41,810 nt of DNA from DATMNR01 sp963702765 (GCA_963702765.1 CAVPEB010000064.1:1-41810), one strand, 5' to 3'. Shown: positions 1 through 9,138, counted from the first letter of the stretch. The notes: generated by a model from the letters alone, not told the origin. A program made the numbers and translations.

Positions 1-1155
1 TTACGGCTTGTGTCCACTTAGTAGGAAGGTGAGATCGGGCAGGAATGGTTGTATTACCACATCTGCGAAGCCTGCATCCTGCATAGCTGTGCCGAGTTCT
101 TCCACCGTGTAGGATTGAACCTGGGCCGAAACGGTCAACTCACCAAAAAGGAAGAGCGCTGTATTGCGCGGAGCACTCCGATCTGCATAGAGCGCGAAAT
201 CATGGATCAGCAGACCACCTCCGCTTGGTAGATACGCCAGACAGCGCTTCAGGAGATCTCGCAGTGTCTCGGGCTCATAGCAACTAACGATATACGACAG
301 CAGGATCAGATCTGCACCGCAGGGCCACAAATCGGTGAGCAAATCGCCGCCTGCGCAGGTGATCCTCTTCTCCAAGCCACTTTCCTGGATGATCTTCTCC
401 GTTACCACGACCACCTGGGGCATATCGAACACCACTGCCGACAGCCCAGGGTAGTGTTTGGCCGCCTCGATCGCGAATGCCCCCGATCCACCTCCCAGGT
501 CGAGGAAGCGAGTGTACCTGGAGAGATCCATAGTGCGAGCGAGCCGATAAGCGGGTGCAAGTGAACCACCATGCTGTCCACGAATAAACTCCTCAGTTAT
601 TTGGGGGCTATCCAGTGTTGTGGTATACAACAACGCTTCGTCGCGTTCGCCGCGCAGCAGCGCGCGTACGAGGTGCATACGATCATAAAGCACCGCACTG
701 AGCTGGCGCAGGTAGTAGTCGCCGACATAGCTACGAGCAGTACTGACGAGAAAGTGTTGGGCAGCAAGACTATTGGAGTAGCATCGTCCATCCCAGGTCA
801 GCAGATCCAGGGCCAAACAGGTGGAGAGCAATACGCTCAGGGGACCTGCGGCCGTGCCGAGCCTCTTCGCCAGCTCATCGAGTCCGCACGGCTCATCTGA
901 CAGAGTCGTGAACAGACCAAGCTCTAAGGCAGCGAACAAGGCTTGAGAACCCATGAAACCGTAGGCAATCGCGGAAAGACTCCTGATCGGATAGACACTC
1001 TCTGGAGGCACCGGGTGGTCAATCGATGGAGTATCCTGTAACATCATCCCCTTTTTTCCTATTGCAAAACGCATCTTGCCGATCGCCTTTCGTCGGCGAT
1101 TGAAGAGTTGAGCTGATCTGGCCAGTATTCGCTCGCGTGTCTGTTCCTCTTTCAT
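1..1155 (-). CDS. SAM-dependent O-methyltransferase (dimerisation + class I MTase domain)
   Basis: This 384-residue protein has the two-part layout of small-molecule O-methyltransferases (acetylserotonin/hydroxyneurosporene/phenazine type). An N-terminal winged-helix dimerisation domain covers about residues 60-165. A Rossmann domain follows, with the SAM-binding motif FLDLGGGSGAFAIEAA near residue 217 and an acidic FDMPQV strand end that should hold the SAM ribose. The C-terminal LLIHDF segment is also typical. It probably methylates a hydroxyl of a secondary metabolite or quinone-like compound, but the substrate cannot be read from sequence. The ATG at 1155 follows AAAGGA by 10 nt and the stop is the first triplet of the window, so the gene is complete. 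It starts 16 bp after the AcuA-like gene, which suggests one operon. Confidence 0.85.
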   Translation of the reverse strand: MKEEQTRERILARSAQLFNRRRKAIGKMRFAIGKKGMMLQDTPSIDHPVPPESVYPIRSLSAIAYGFMGSQALFAALELGLFTTLSDEPCGLDELAKRLGTAAGPLSVLLSTCLALDLLTWDGRCYSNSLAAQHFLVSTARSYVGDYYLRQLSAVLYDRMHLVRALLRGERDEALLYTTTLDSPQITEEFIRGQHGGSLAPAYRLARTMDLSRYTRFLDLGGGSGAFAIEAAKHYPGLSAVVFDMPQVVVVTEKIIQESGLEKRITCAGGDLLTDLWPCGADLILLSYIVSCYEPETLRDLLKRCLAYLPSGGGLLIHDFALYADRSAPRNTALFLFGELTVSAQVQSYTVEELGTAMQDAGFADVVIQPFLPDLTFLLSGHKP

Positions 1156-1171
1156 TTCTACTCATTCCTTT

Positions 1172-1840
1172 CTACAAGCCGGGCAGGGTATCTGAATAGA
1201 GTAGGTACTGGAAAAAGCGATTTATGCTCTCTTCGGTAAGGCGACTACCCAGGCGAGCCAGCAGGATGTTCGCAGGGTCCATGCGAATATTTTGGTCGGA
1301 GGTGAGATATTCACTAAAACTATGAGCCGCAAAGAGCCTGGCGATCAGCTCTCGATAGTCAAAGGGTGTTATGCCTAGCCCTGAATAATCCCAATGCCAG
1401 GAGAGACCGAACGCTAGAATCAGGGACTCTTCTAAAGACTTATAGTTAAGCGTCATGGAGAGTAGTCGCTGCGCAATGCCCATTCTGCGCCAACCTGTAC
1501 TGACCTCAACCGCAATCTCGTAGGCATTCTCGAGATTTTGCCATTGACTATCCAACGGCGCGAGGGTGACCTGACCAATAATAGTACCTGTAGCAGTGTA
1601 GGCCAGCGTCAGCCTGTTTTCTGGCTTCCCGGCAAGGGTGAGCAGCAGCTGATGTTCACGTTCGGGAAGACGGGCGAATGCACGCAGGCCTTCGTCCGCC
1701 TTCAGATCTGCTACAAATGCAGGTGAACAGCTACTACGCAGGAATACAGGCCCTGCGGGTGTTTTATATGTTTGTACTGGGGAATTGCGAGTGTTATCCG
1801 ACAACTCGTCAGACGGTGAGTATCTTTGTTCTTTTTGCAT
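1172..1840 (-). CDS. AcuA-like GNAT acetyltransferase
   Basis: This 222-residue protein resembles acetoin-utilisation acetyltransferase AcuA, which in Bacillus acetylates and inactivates acetyl-CoA synthetase. The GNAT acetyl-CoA loop reads GWRRMGIAQRLL near residue 117. The C-terminal half keeps AcuA-type landmarks as I remember them: an aromatic WHWD patch, an FDYRELIARLF helix, the phrase DPANILLARLG, and a following EESI segment. Length is close to the roughly 210 residues usual for AcuA. No acuB, acuC or acsA gene is in view. Its neighbours are a small unknown gene and an O-methyltransferase, so its target may differ. AAAGG lies 8 nt before the ATG. Family assignment is fairly firm; the function is inferred. 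Confidence 0.75.
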   Translation of the reverse strand: MQKEQRYSPSDELSDNTRNSPVQTYKTPAGPVFLRSSCSPAFVADLKADEGLRAFARLPEREHQLLLTLAGKPENRLTLAYTATGTIIGQVTLAPLDSQWQNLENAYEIAVEVSTGWRRMGIAQRLLSMTLNYKSLEESLILAFGLSWHWDYSGLGITPFDYRELIARLFAAHSFSEYLTSDQNIRMDPANILLARLGSRLTEESINRFFQYLLYSDTLPGL

Positions 1841-1918
1841 AACTCATACCTTTCTTTTCTCTCATAGCTATCTTCTTCACCGCTACGAACGAAGCGACGA
1901 TTGACCAGGGCATGTACA

Positions 1919-2137
1919 TCACTGATAATCTTCAAGCGGAGTCTGTGTCAGCTCAAATTGTTTCAACCTTGTGCCGAGTCGTAGCAACAACACTCCAAAC
2001 TTTCCGGCAGTATGTGCGATCACATGGTGGTGATGCCGTGGTAATTGTGCCAGCAGCCTTCTCTTTTCCGCCTCACGCAGAAGATCCTGGTAATGTGCTT
2101 GCTGTACCTTCCTATCGAGGTATACTTTGGAATCCAT
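1919..2137 (-). CDS. small hypothetical protein, 72 aa
   Basis: The start was chosen at 2137 because a strong AGAGGAG lies 7-8 nt before it. The longer in-frame start further upstream has no such site. The product is basic and mostly helical, begins MDSKVYLDRKVQQAHYQDLL, has a run of four histidines near residue 40, and shows no membrane segment or known domain. It is the first gene of a likely minus-strand operon with the AcuA-like acetyltransferase (78-bp gap) and the methyltransferase. I do not recognise a family, and small helical proteins like this may be lineage-restricted. Confidence 0.55.
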   Translation of the reverse strand: MDSKVYLDRKVQQAHYQDLLREAEKRRLLAQLPRHHHHVIAHTAGKFGVLLLRLGTRLKQFELTQTPLEDYQ

Positions 2138-2761
2138 AGGAATGTCTCCTCTAGAACTTGTTTGCTTCACTGAGGGCAACATGTTCTTCAACATGAACCC
2201 CTTCGAGTGAAACAACTTCCATTTCTAAGAATGAGAGATACGATGTGCCGGTTGGATGGCCTCTACTGGCCAGGCAAACACAAGACGGCATTGTCTTGAT
2301 GATTTTTCAGTCAGAGCAGCCATAAACTTTGCTGTCAAAAACATGCCCATCTTCACGCTCACAATAAAAGGCGTGAAGACTCTGGGAAATGGAGAAATGA
2401 CATTCTGTCAGACGAGGACCATATGTCCGAGGTTGACGATAAAGAGAGGGTACCATCTTTGACTCTTGCTCTTAGCTAAGAGCTACCGTGCAAACTCACT
2501 CCTAACGATGGAGTAGTATTCCTACCACCTGCAACCCCATTGCTGCAAGACGAGGTCCCACCCATCATGCACATCCATCGCTTTTTCTCCTCATGAACTT
2601 CATATCTTTCATTTATTAGGTATGTACGCAGAGGCGTTACAGTTCAGGTCATACGAGACTTAAAGGAGAGGCTGAACGCACCAGAAACGATAGATTTCAA
2701 AAAGTGCCGATTATGATGATATACTTTTACTATATTATTAGTATGTATCTGGAGGAAGTAT
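2138..2761. other. 624-bp intergenic region without a convincing gene
   Basis: This gap separates the divergent genes at 2137 and 2762. A 68-codon open frame at 2256-2462 has no ribosome-binding site and no family resemblance. A 16-bp perfect palindrome, GCTCTTAGCTAAGAGC, occupies 2468-2483. The AT-rich end at 2715-2745 probably contains the promoter of the hydrolase gene. Nothing else structured was seen. Confidence 0.5.
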
Positions 2762-3542
2762 ATGGAACAAATCAATCACCCTAATGAACATAAATCAGCA
2801 TTTGACGTTGTTGGGCCACAGGGCACCTTCCCTATTGTATTGGTGCATGGGGTATCCTGGACACGGAAAATGTGGATGCCACAACTGGAAGCCCTCTCAG
2901 ATGAGTTTCGGGTGATTGCCCTTGATTTACCTGGACATGGAGCACTACGTAAGCAACAATTTCACTAGCTGCGGTCCAGGCGGTGATGGAAAGCCTCAGG
3001 CAACAAATCATGACCGTGCGCTCATTGTGGGACTGTCACTTGGGGGATATGTCGCGATGGCGTGTGCTCACGATCATCCTCAGGAGATTGCTGGGCTGGT
3101 GTTGTCTGGCTGCTGTATCGATTATCATGGCACTATTGGTATGCTTTCCTGGCTTGATAGTTCGCTTGTCACGGCTTTCTTTTCAGAAAGCAGACTCAGT
3201 CGCATGCAGGGAAAAACACTTCGGAACATGTTTCCAGATGCTGTAGTCCAGCCTCAGATCGAAGCAGGATTCTCGTGGAAGGTAGTGCCAAGAGTCTATC
3301 GCGAACTGGCATCCCATGACTTTCCTGCCTTGCTGCAGGGCTTTCCTGGCCCAACACTCATTATCAATGGGGAAAACGACAAGCCAAATCGGAAAAGAGA
3401 TGCTGCACTGTTGAAGTCCACCCAGGATGGCCAGCTTCAGATCATCAAACAAGCAGGGCATTTGTGCAATTTAGGGCAGCCAGAAGCGTTTAACCAACAT
3501 GTGCGGACATTTGCAAAACGGCTCAGTGTAGCATCCGGTTAG
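2762..3542 (+). pseudogene. alpha/beta hydrolase, interrupted by two frameshifts
   Basis: The gene opens with a good site (GGAGG before ATG at 2762) and encodes the hydrolase start, including VLVHGVSWTRKMW (oxyanion loop) and VIALDLPGHG. Near 2965 the frame shifts and a stop follows. Coding resumes in a second frame as SLAAVQAVMESLRQQ (about 2966-3010), and then in a third frame as HDRALIVGLSLGGYVAMA, which contains the nucleophile elbow GLSLGG. The late catalytic His is probably in the segment QAGHLCNLGQPE. Adding one T to the TTT near 2965 and one A to the AAA near 3009 restores a continuous protein of about 260 residues. Both lesions are therefore one-base deletions in short homopolymers, either real decay or sequencing error. 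Its stop overlaps the stop of the convergent methyltransferase gene. Confidence 0.75.
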
Positions 3543-4228
3543 CTTTGGTATGCCCTGACAAAACCTGCTCCTGGGAAAGCAGAGAATCGTAAGGGCTGCA
3601 TCTCCTCCATTTCAAGATGTTCGAAACCGGCGTCCGAGATCATCGCAGCCAAATCTTGCATGCTGCTTCCCCCGGCATGAAATCGTGCGAGCTGGCCCTG
3701 GCGATCTTTCTTGCGCTTGAAATCCGCAATGACCAGACGCCCTCCGGGTTTGAGCACACGCGCAATTTCAGAAAGCCCCTGACGTTTGAGACTATCAGGC
3801 AAATGATGCATCATCAAGGTAGAGAGCACAACATCGAATGTCTGATCAGGGAAAGGGAGACGCTCAATCACTCCGATCTGGAAATCAATGGGTAAGTTGC
3901 GCCTGGCAGCTTTCGAGCGAGCACGAGCAATCTGCTGGGTACCAGGGTCAACGCCTGCGACGCGGCCTGCACTGCCAACGCGCAGTGATACTTCAATCGC
4001 AAGCGTTCCCGTACCGCAGCCCACATCTAACACATGCTCTCCAGGTTGAATGTGGGCCAGGTTAACAGTCTTGTGCCTCAGTTCCAACCATTGGCCACGA
4101 AACAAAAAGGTGTCGCAGAACCGTCCCAGCAGATCGTAGCGCCAGCCCCCGTTGAGGATCAACCCTTTCGTCTCTTTAGCCGACGCTTCTCCCGCAGAGC
4201 TGTGAAGGCGTCGTGTGAATGAATGCAT
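3539..4228 (-). CDS. class I SAM-dependent methyltransferase (UbiE-like)
   Basis: The protein has 229 residues when started at 4228, where AAAGGAG sits 8 nt before the ATG; the longer reading to 4354 lacks a site. SAM motif I is VLDVGCGTGTLAIEV, motif II holds VAGVDPG, and the post-motif stretch FDVVLSTLMMHHLPD and VLKPGGRLVIADF complete a Methyltransf_11/UbiE fold. The substrate is unknown. It is divergent from a TetR regulator 300 bp away, which may control it. At its 3' end its TAA overlaps the TAG of the frameshifted hydrolase on the other strand, an unusually tight convergent junction. Confidence 0.8.
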   Translation of the reverse strand: MHSFTRRLHSSAGEASAKETKGLILNGGWRYDLLGRFCDTFLFRGQWLELRHKTVNLAHIQPGEHVLDVGCGTGTLAIEVSLRVGSAGRVAGVDPGTQQIARARSKAARRNLPIDFQIGVIERLPFPDQTFDVVLSTLMMHHLPDSLKRQGLSEIARVLKPGGRLVIADFKRKKDRQGQLARFHAGGSSMQDLAAMISDAGFEHLEMEEMQPLRFSAFPGAGFVRAYQS

Positions 4229-4269
4229 AATTCTGACTCCTTTCAGAGAAAACCTTTGTCCTGTTATGA

Positions 4270-4284
4270 ATACATCGTTTGTAT
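4270..4284. promoter_or_regulatory. inverted repeat ATACA-N5-TGTAT, possible TetR operator
   Basis: A perfect 5-bp inverted repeat with a 5-bp spacer lies 42 bp upstream of the methyltransferase start and inside the divergent region shared with the TetR gene. A similar repeat occurs at 4413. Assignment to this regulator is inference. Confidence 0.35.
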
Positions 4285-4412
4285 GAACGGGTGGCAGCCA
4301 CCTCCTATTATTCATTAATGGAAGGTGTAGACCCAACGACATCAGAGTTTTCACACTCTCTTTTCAATGATTAACGGTCACAGAGAGATGATCTTGCCCA
4401 AACGAATTTGTC

Positions 4413-4426
4413 TACATAATGTTGTA
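4413..4426. promoter_or_regulatory. inverted repeat TACA-N6-TGTA, possible TetR operator
   Basis: This second short dyad in the 300-bp divergent region (4229-4528) resembles the one at 4270 in its TACA/TGTA half-sites. It lies about 100 bp upstream of the TetR gene, a plausible position for autoregulation. No other feature was recognised in this gap. Confidence 0.35.
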
Positions 4427-4528
4427 TATCTTTACATCTGTATCTATTTTGAGTATGCTATAGAAAGCATCATCAGTCAAGAAGCAAAAAGAGCCGCTTT
4501 GTAGGATAAGCGACAAAGGAGCAGGGGA

Positions 4529-5140
4529 GTGTCGATAAAGACGTCTTTCAAGCAAGCAGATTTACGTGTTCGACGCACCCACAAGTTGCTGTGGGAAGCG
4601 CTTATGGCGGAACTATCCGAGCGAACATTCGAGGAAATTACCGTCACGGATATTTGTGAGCGGGCTATGGTCCATCGCACCACATTTTATAAGCATTACG
4701 ATGATAAGTATGCTCTACTTGAGAAGGGGATACGACAGATGTATGACGACCTGGTAGCAGAAGAAGAGCATAAACCACCCAGCGCGTACTCGATCGAACA
4801 TCCTCCTCCCTATTTTGTTCGTCTGTTCGAGCATGCAGCACAACATCAGCACTTCTACAAGCTGATGTTGTGTGGAGATGGGGTTGGCCGCTTTCAGAAA
4901 CTGGTTAAGGAGTATATTGCTGAAGTGGCTTCGGCCAAAGTGCGCACATTGTCCCCGGATAATCAGCATCTGGCTATTCCACTTGCCATACACGCGCAAT
5001 ATATCTCGGGAGCCGCCCTCAGCCTCATGTCCTGGTGGCTTGAGAATAACATGCCTTTTTCCCCTCATCAGATGGCGCAATACTTGATGTCTCCACATGG
5101 CACTTTGTCCTCTCCTTTCATTACTGACATTCACTCATAA
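4529..5140 (+). CDS. TetR/AcrR family transcriptional regulator
   Basis: The 203-residue protein starts with GTG at 4529, preceded by AAAGGAG at 7 nt. An N-terminal DNA-binding domain covers residues 10-60, with the HTH segment ITVTDICERAMVHRTTFYKHYDDKYAL typical of TetR proteins that respond to small lipophilic ligands. The C-terminal ligand domain (about 75-195) is of the TetR_C_7-like kind, with the W-rich segment ALSLMSWWLENN. It probably represses itself and the divergent methyltransferase, and perhaps the oxidoreductase 113 bp downstream. Two TACA/TGTA dyads in its upstream region are candidate operators. Confidence 0.85.
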   Translation: MSIKTSFKQADLRVRRTHKLLWEALMAELSERTFEEITVTDICERAMVHRTTFYKHYDDKYALLEKGIRQMYDDLVAEEEHKPPSAYSIEHPPPYFVRLFEHAAQHQHFYKLMLCGDGVGRFQKLVKEYIAEVASAKVRTLSPDNQHLAIPLAIHAQYISGAALSLMSWWLENNMPFSPHQMAQYLMSPHGTLSSPFITDIHS

Positions 5141-5253
5141 CAGATTCTGCGGGTGATAGAATCAAGATAAGGGTCAATATAGAAAGCAGAGATTTGAGAT
5201 GGAGGGAGACGTGACCCGATAAAACTCTTGAACAACCCATAGAAGGAGCTTGT

Positions 5254-6105
5254 ATGACGAATAAAGCTTTCCGTTTCGGTGTTGTGACTGGCGGTCATGC
5301 ATCACGTTCATCCTGGATTGCTCTGGCACAGCGTGTAGAGGAACTGGGCTACTCCTCTCTTCTTGTACCCGATGTCCTGGGTACGCCATTAGCAACGTTG
5401 ACCGCACTCGCTGTGGCCGCCACCGCTACCACGAAGCTGCGTGTCGGCAGCTTCGTGTGTGTCAATGATTATCGCCATCCTGCCTTGCTCGCTAGAGAGA
5501 TCGCTACGCTGGATCTACTCTCCGATGGTCGTGTAGAACTTGGGCTGGGCGCGGGTAACTGGCAGCATGAGTACCAACAACTGGGCATTCCTTTTGACAA
5601 GGCGGGTGTACGCGTCTCTCGCTTTGCAGAGGGGTTATCTATCATCAAAGCGTTCCTTAGCAGTGAAACTGTTAATTTCTCAGGGGAGTACTACACGACG
5701 ACGGAACTGCGACCTGTTCCCAAACCGGTGCAGCAACCACATCCTCCCATACTTATTGGCAGTTCCGGTCGCCGCATGCTCACCCTTGCGGCACGTGAAG
5801 CAGATATCATTCTGCTCATGCCCCCAGAGGAAGAGAAGATCGGTTGGATTCAAGAGGCTGCAGGTGAGCGTATTGAACACCTGGAATTCGGTCAGACTGC
5901 CTTTGGTATCGAAGTGACTGACAGTCCCGTCGCTGCTGCTCCATCTTTTCGTGGAATGCCTTCTGAAGCGCGTCCTATGACCAGAGAGCAGGTAGTTGAG
6001 CACTTGTTGGAGCAGCGCGAACACCTGGGCATCTCTTATATTCAGATTCAGGAACGGCAGCTCGAGAATTTCGCTCCTGTGCTTGCTCGTCTGAACGGCA
6101 AATAG
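5254..6105 (+). CDS. LLM-class (luciferase-like) F420-type oxidoreductase
   Basis: The 283-residue protein belongs to the bacterial-luciferase-like superfamily. It begins FRFGVVTGGHASRSSWIALA and has the core phrases YSSLLVPD, GSFVCVNDYRHPALLAREIA, LSDGRVELGLGAGNW and PHPPILIGSSG. This pattern fits the F420-dependent MSMEG_2516-type subfamily rather than FMN alkanal monooxygenases. The cofactor would be F420 or FMN; the substrate is unknown. A clear AGAAGGAG precedes the ATG. It follows the TetR gene on the same strand and is convergent with the VOC gene. Confidence is high for the superfamily and moderate for F420 use. Confidence 0.85.
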   Translation: MTNKAFRFGVVTGGHASRSSWIALAQRVEELGYSSLLVPDVLGTPLATLTALAVAATATTKLRVGSFVCVNDYRHPALLAREIATLDLLSDGRVELGLGAGNWQHEYQQLGIPFDKAGVRVSRFAEGLSIIKAFLSSETVNFSGEYYTTTELRPVPKPVQQPHPPILIGSSGRRMLTLAAREADIILLMPPEEEKIGWIQEAAGERIEHLEFGQTAFGIEVTDSPVAAAPSFRGMPSEARPMTREQVVEHLLEQREHLGISYIQIQERQLENFAPVLARLNGK

Positions 6106-6234
6106 CCCTGTGTGTTCTACCCTCAATAGCGGTGGCACGCCAGAAGAAGTCATTATATTACAATACTGACACTGAAATGCTCTAGTGCATTTCCAAGTTG
6201 TCGCATTCAATACCTATATCATGTGCTCTACCCT

Positions 6235-6618
6235 TTACGCATCTTGAAGCACGGACAAAATATTACCCGCCGGATCTTTAAACCAGGCAATATCGGGACC
6301 CATGTTTTGAGAGCGACCGCGGAGGATGCCCTTCTCGTCCTGTGGCGAACCTTCATAGCGTTCGAAGCTGACGCCACGGCTTTTTAGTTCATCTACGGCA
6401 TCATCAATGTTCTCAACCACAAAATTTAAAATGGTAAACGTAGCTGGTTGATGGTCGTGTTTTGGATATATGAACACTGTACCGCCGTCAGGCAAGTGTA
6501 GACTCAGCCCCATGCCCTCATCGTCTACTTTCAGCCCCAGGGCCTTCGTATAAAATTCGTTGCTCTTGGCCAGGTCATCGACTGAAAATCCGCTAAATGC
6601 TGCTTTTACTTTTAACAT
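6235..6618 (-). CDS. VOC superfamily protein (glyoxalase/bleomycin-resistance fold)
   Basis: The start at 6618 is chosen because AGGAG lies 8 nt before it, giving 127 residues. The chain holds two beta-alpha-beta-beta-beta modules, with FYTKALGLKV and the C-terminal DIAWFKDPAGNILSVLQD, a standard glyoxalase-family ending where D/E residues bind metal. Members include glyoxalases, dioxygenases and antibiotic-binding proteins, and the substrate here cannot be named. The gene is alone on the minus strand between the LLM oxidoreductase and the multicopper oxidase. Confidence 0.8.
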   Translation of the reverse strand: MLKVKAAFSGFSVDDLAKSNEFYTKALGLKVDDEGMGLSLHLPDGGTVFIYPKHDHQPATFTILNFVVENIDDAVDELKSRGVSFERYEGSPQDEKGILRGRSQNMGPDIAWFKDPAGNILSVLQDA

Positions 6619-6956
6619 CGTTACTCTCCTGTTATTAGTCTTTTTCACCTTCACGCTGGTCGGATAGTGTCTGTCTTATTCGATATTTTTGAGGTTTTGA
6701 ATTATACACTATAATTATACGCTTTTTTAAAGCTAACAATCTGATGAGCTTGTGATATCCCTGTGATGCTCCTTTCATTAAATGAGACAGTTTTGTGATA
6801 AAAATGAGAGATATTTTTCTTATAGATATTTGTCAAAAGTGGTGCTGCGAGTTGCTCTCTTCCACTGCCCTTTCGGTTCAAATCATTTGTTTACCTCTGG
6901 AGGGAAAGAAAACGGAACGAGACAGCACACTGCAGAGCATTCAGAAAGGATATACC
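6619..6956. promoter_or_regulatory. divergent promoter region between VOC and multicopper oxidase genes
   Basis: This AT-rich gap of about 340 bp carries a TATAAT at 6710-6715 within a nearly symmetrical stretch that could serve either strand. A second plausible promoter was not resolved. No small gene was found in it; the open frame running from 6795 into the oxidase lacks a start site of its own. Confidence 0.35.
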
Positions 6957-6962
6957 TTGACA

Positions 6963-9062
6963 ATGCACTCACGATTTACGAGACGACAATTCATGGCGAG
7001 CGCCGTAGCAGCGGGAGCAGCGCTGACTGTGCCATGGTATTTCGACACCGGAACAGCTTTCGCTTTCTATCAAAGCCAGGGGTTGCGAATGTTTGCCCAA
7101 CCCTTGCGTGGTGTGGGCCCAGGAGGTATTCCGGTCGCTGCGCCTGATGCCTTCGCCGCACCCGTTACCGGGGTTACACACTTTTCATTTAACGTTGCAC
7201 AGTTCACAGATCAGTTACACCCTCAGCTTGGTCCTACTACGCTGTGGGGTTATAATCCGATTGTGCCACTGGGTGGAGGAATACAACCCCAGAAGCACCT
7301 CGGCGGCATTTTGGTGGTGCAAAAAGGAACACCGATTCAGGTTACATACACAAATACCTTACCACCAAAGCATATCTTACCAGTCGACACAAGCTCCAAT
7401 TTCCCCGAAGCGCGGAAGCACCAGAATGCGATCACTACCCATGTGCATGGTGGGTTCAATGCATGGACCAGTGATGGGGGTCCATTTACCTGGTTTACTC
7501 CTGATGGCCAGTATGGTCAGAGCGTTCACAGTGCAGCAGGCAACATCTACAAACTCCTCAACCCTGGACTCAAATCTGGACAGGGGGAGTATTACTTCCC
7601 CAACGATCAGAGCGCCAGAATGGGATGGTACCATGATCATGCCATGGACCTGACCCGGCTCAATGCCTATGCCGGTATCGCCAGTGCCTACATCATCCGC
7701 GACAGTTTCGAAGCCAACCTGCGAAACCTGGGTTTACCCGACTTCGTGGAGAACGGTGGGCGCGAGATTCCTATTGTCATACAGGACAAGATATTCGTGG
7801 GATCCAACATCCTGGCCAAAGATCCGACCTGGCCAGGCCCAACAGGGGTAGGCAGCTTATGGTACCCTCATAAATATGAGACAGACCGCTGGCAATTAGG
7901 TCCTCACCCTCAGGGCTTGCCTCCAAACCCCTCGGTTATCCCCGAAATGTTTGGTGACACTATGCTGGCCAATGGCACTGTATTCCCCGAGGCAACTGTC
8001 GAAGCTCGACGCTATCGTCTACGCGTGCTCAACGCTTGCCAGGCCCGCTTCCTGAACCTGCAGTTGTACGTCGATGATGGAAGTCCTGACGGTATCACAC
8101 TTAACAATGCAGGAACTCCCACTAACCAGGCAGGGCCGGACTTCATAGTGATAGGAACCGAGGGCGGATTTCTACCCAGACCTGTGAATGTCCCTTCCAA
8201 CCAGCCTTTCAATGCTAATTCACTTAGAGGTAGTCTCGTCACCGCTCCTGCTGAACGATGGGATATAATTGTGGACTTCAGCAAGTTTGCCGGGAAGAAT
8301 GTCATTCTCTACAACGATGCTCCAGCGCCGTTCCCAATGGGTGACCCGGTCAACGACTACTACCCTGGAGCTCCGGGCAATCCCACACAACCTAAACCAG
8401 GATTCGGGCCAAACACCCGTGAGATCATGCGGTTCAAGGTCGTCCCCGCGACCAGCAAGGATGCCCCACTACAGATTAACAAAGATACTGATCTCACACC
8501 AGATCTGACACCGTTCCTCGTACCTCCAGGAACGGCAGTCCAAAACGGAAAGCTGCACCTGCCTCCGGGTATAAAGGTCAGACAATTGACCCTGAACGAG
8601 ACGTTTGACGGATATGGTCGTCTGATCCAGATGCTTGGGACTAACAAACCAGTGAATGGTGGTTTTGGACGTGCTTACATGGATCCGGCCACAGAAACGC
8701 CAGAAGAAGGGACAACTGAAGTCTGGCAGATCGTAAACCTGACGGGGGACAGTCATCCAATCCATTTCCACCTTGTTAACGTCCAGCTTTTGGGACGACA
8801 ACCTTTCGATGAAGAACACTACAATGGTACACCTCACTATACTGGTCCCGCGCAAGGCCCACTTCGCACCGAACTAGGGTGGAAGGAGACTGTGCGCATG
8901 AACCCAGGCGAGGTTACTACTGTGATCATGAAATTCGACCTGCCGACAGTACCGTTCTCTGTTCCGTCAAGTCCACGAACCGGCGGGAACGAGTATGTAT
9001 GGCACTGTCACATTCTGGAGCACGAAGAGCATGACATGATGCGGCCGTTAATCGTTATGTAA
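6963..9062 (+). CDS. multicopper oxidase with Tat signal (CotA/bilirubin-oxidase-like)
   Basis: The 699-residue protein starts with a twin-arginine signal, MHSRFTRRQFMASAVAAGAA, so it is exported folded with copper. The four copper-binding clusters are in order: HVHGG near residue 158, WYHDHAMD near 221, HPIHFHLVNVQLL near 598 and HCHILEHEEHDMM near 681-693. The last supplies the type-1 Cys, His and an axial Met. Three cupredoxin domains are therefore intact. Substrates could be phenols, bilirubin-like compounds or metal ions. The ATG at 6963 is 12 nt from AAAGGA. An in-frame TTG at 6957 is 6 nt from it and may be the true start. A long hairpin follows the gene. Confidence 0.9.
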   Translation: MHSRFTRRQFMASAVAAGAALTVPWYFDTGTAFAFYQSQGLRMFAQPLRGVGPGGIPVAAPDAFAAPVTGVTHFSFNVAQFTDQLHPQLGPTTLWGYNPIVPLGGGIQPQKHLGGILVVQKGTPIQVTYTNTLPPKHILPVDTSSNFPEARKHQNAITTHVHGGFNAWTSDGGPFTWFTPDGQYGQSVHSAAGNIYKLLNPGLKSGQGEYYFPNDQSARMGWYHDHAMDLTRLNAYAGIASAYIIRDSFEANLRNLGLPDFVENGGREIPIVIQDKIFVGSNILAKDPTWPGPTGVGSLWYPHKYETDRWQLGPHPQGLPPNPSVIPEMFGDTMLANGTVFPEATVEARRYRLRVLNACQARFLNLQLYVDDGSPDGITLNNAGTPTNQAGPDFIVIGTEGGFLPRPVNVPSNQPFNANSLRGSLVTAPAERWDIIVDFSKFAGKNVILYNDAPAPFPMGDPVNDYYPGAPGNPTQPKPGFGPNTREIMRFKVVPATSKDAPLQINKDTDLTPDLTPFLVPPGTAVQNGKLHLPPGIKVRQLTLNETFDGYGRLIQMLGTNKPVNGGFGRAYMDPATETPEEGTTEVWQIVNLTGDSHPIHFHLVNVQLLGRQPFDEEHYNGTPHYTGPAQGPLRTELGWKETVRMNPGEVTTVIMKFDLPTVPFSVPSSPRTGGNEYVWHCHILEHEEHDMMRPLIVM

Positions 9063-9094
9063 ACACTAAAATATGTACGTTGGTTATCAATCTG

Positions 9095-9138
9095 GTACCC
9101 TGGGAGAAAAATGTTGCATACTTTTTCTCCCAGGGTAC
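9095..9138 (+). terminator. 17-bp perfect hairpin after the multicopper oxidase gene
   Basis: Arms at 9095-9111 and 9122-9138 are exactly complementary, with a 10-nt loop. The upper part is A/T and the base is GTACCCTGGGAG. GTTTTTC follows on the plus strand, so it can act as an intrinsic terminator. Confidence 0.7.

Noticed and set aside
2256..2462. 68-codon open frame in the 2.1-2.8 kb gap
   Set aside because: It has no ribosome site, no recognisable features and random-like composition.
4715..5134. Minus-strand open frame of 139 codons opposite the TetR gene
   Set aside because: It has no start site or homology, and the plus strand encodes a clear TetR regulator.
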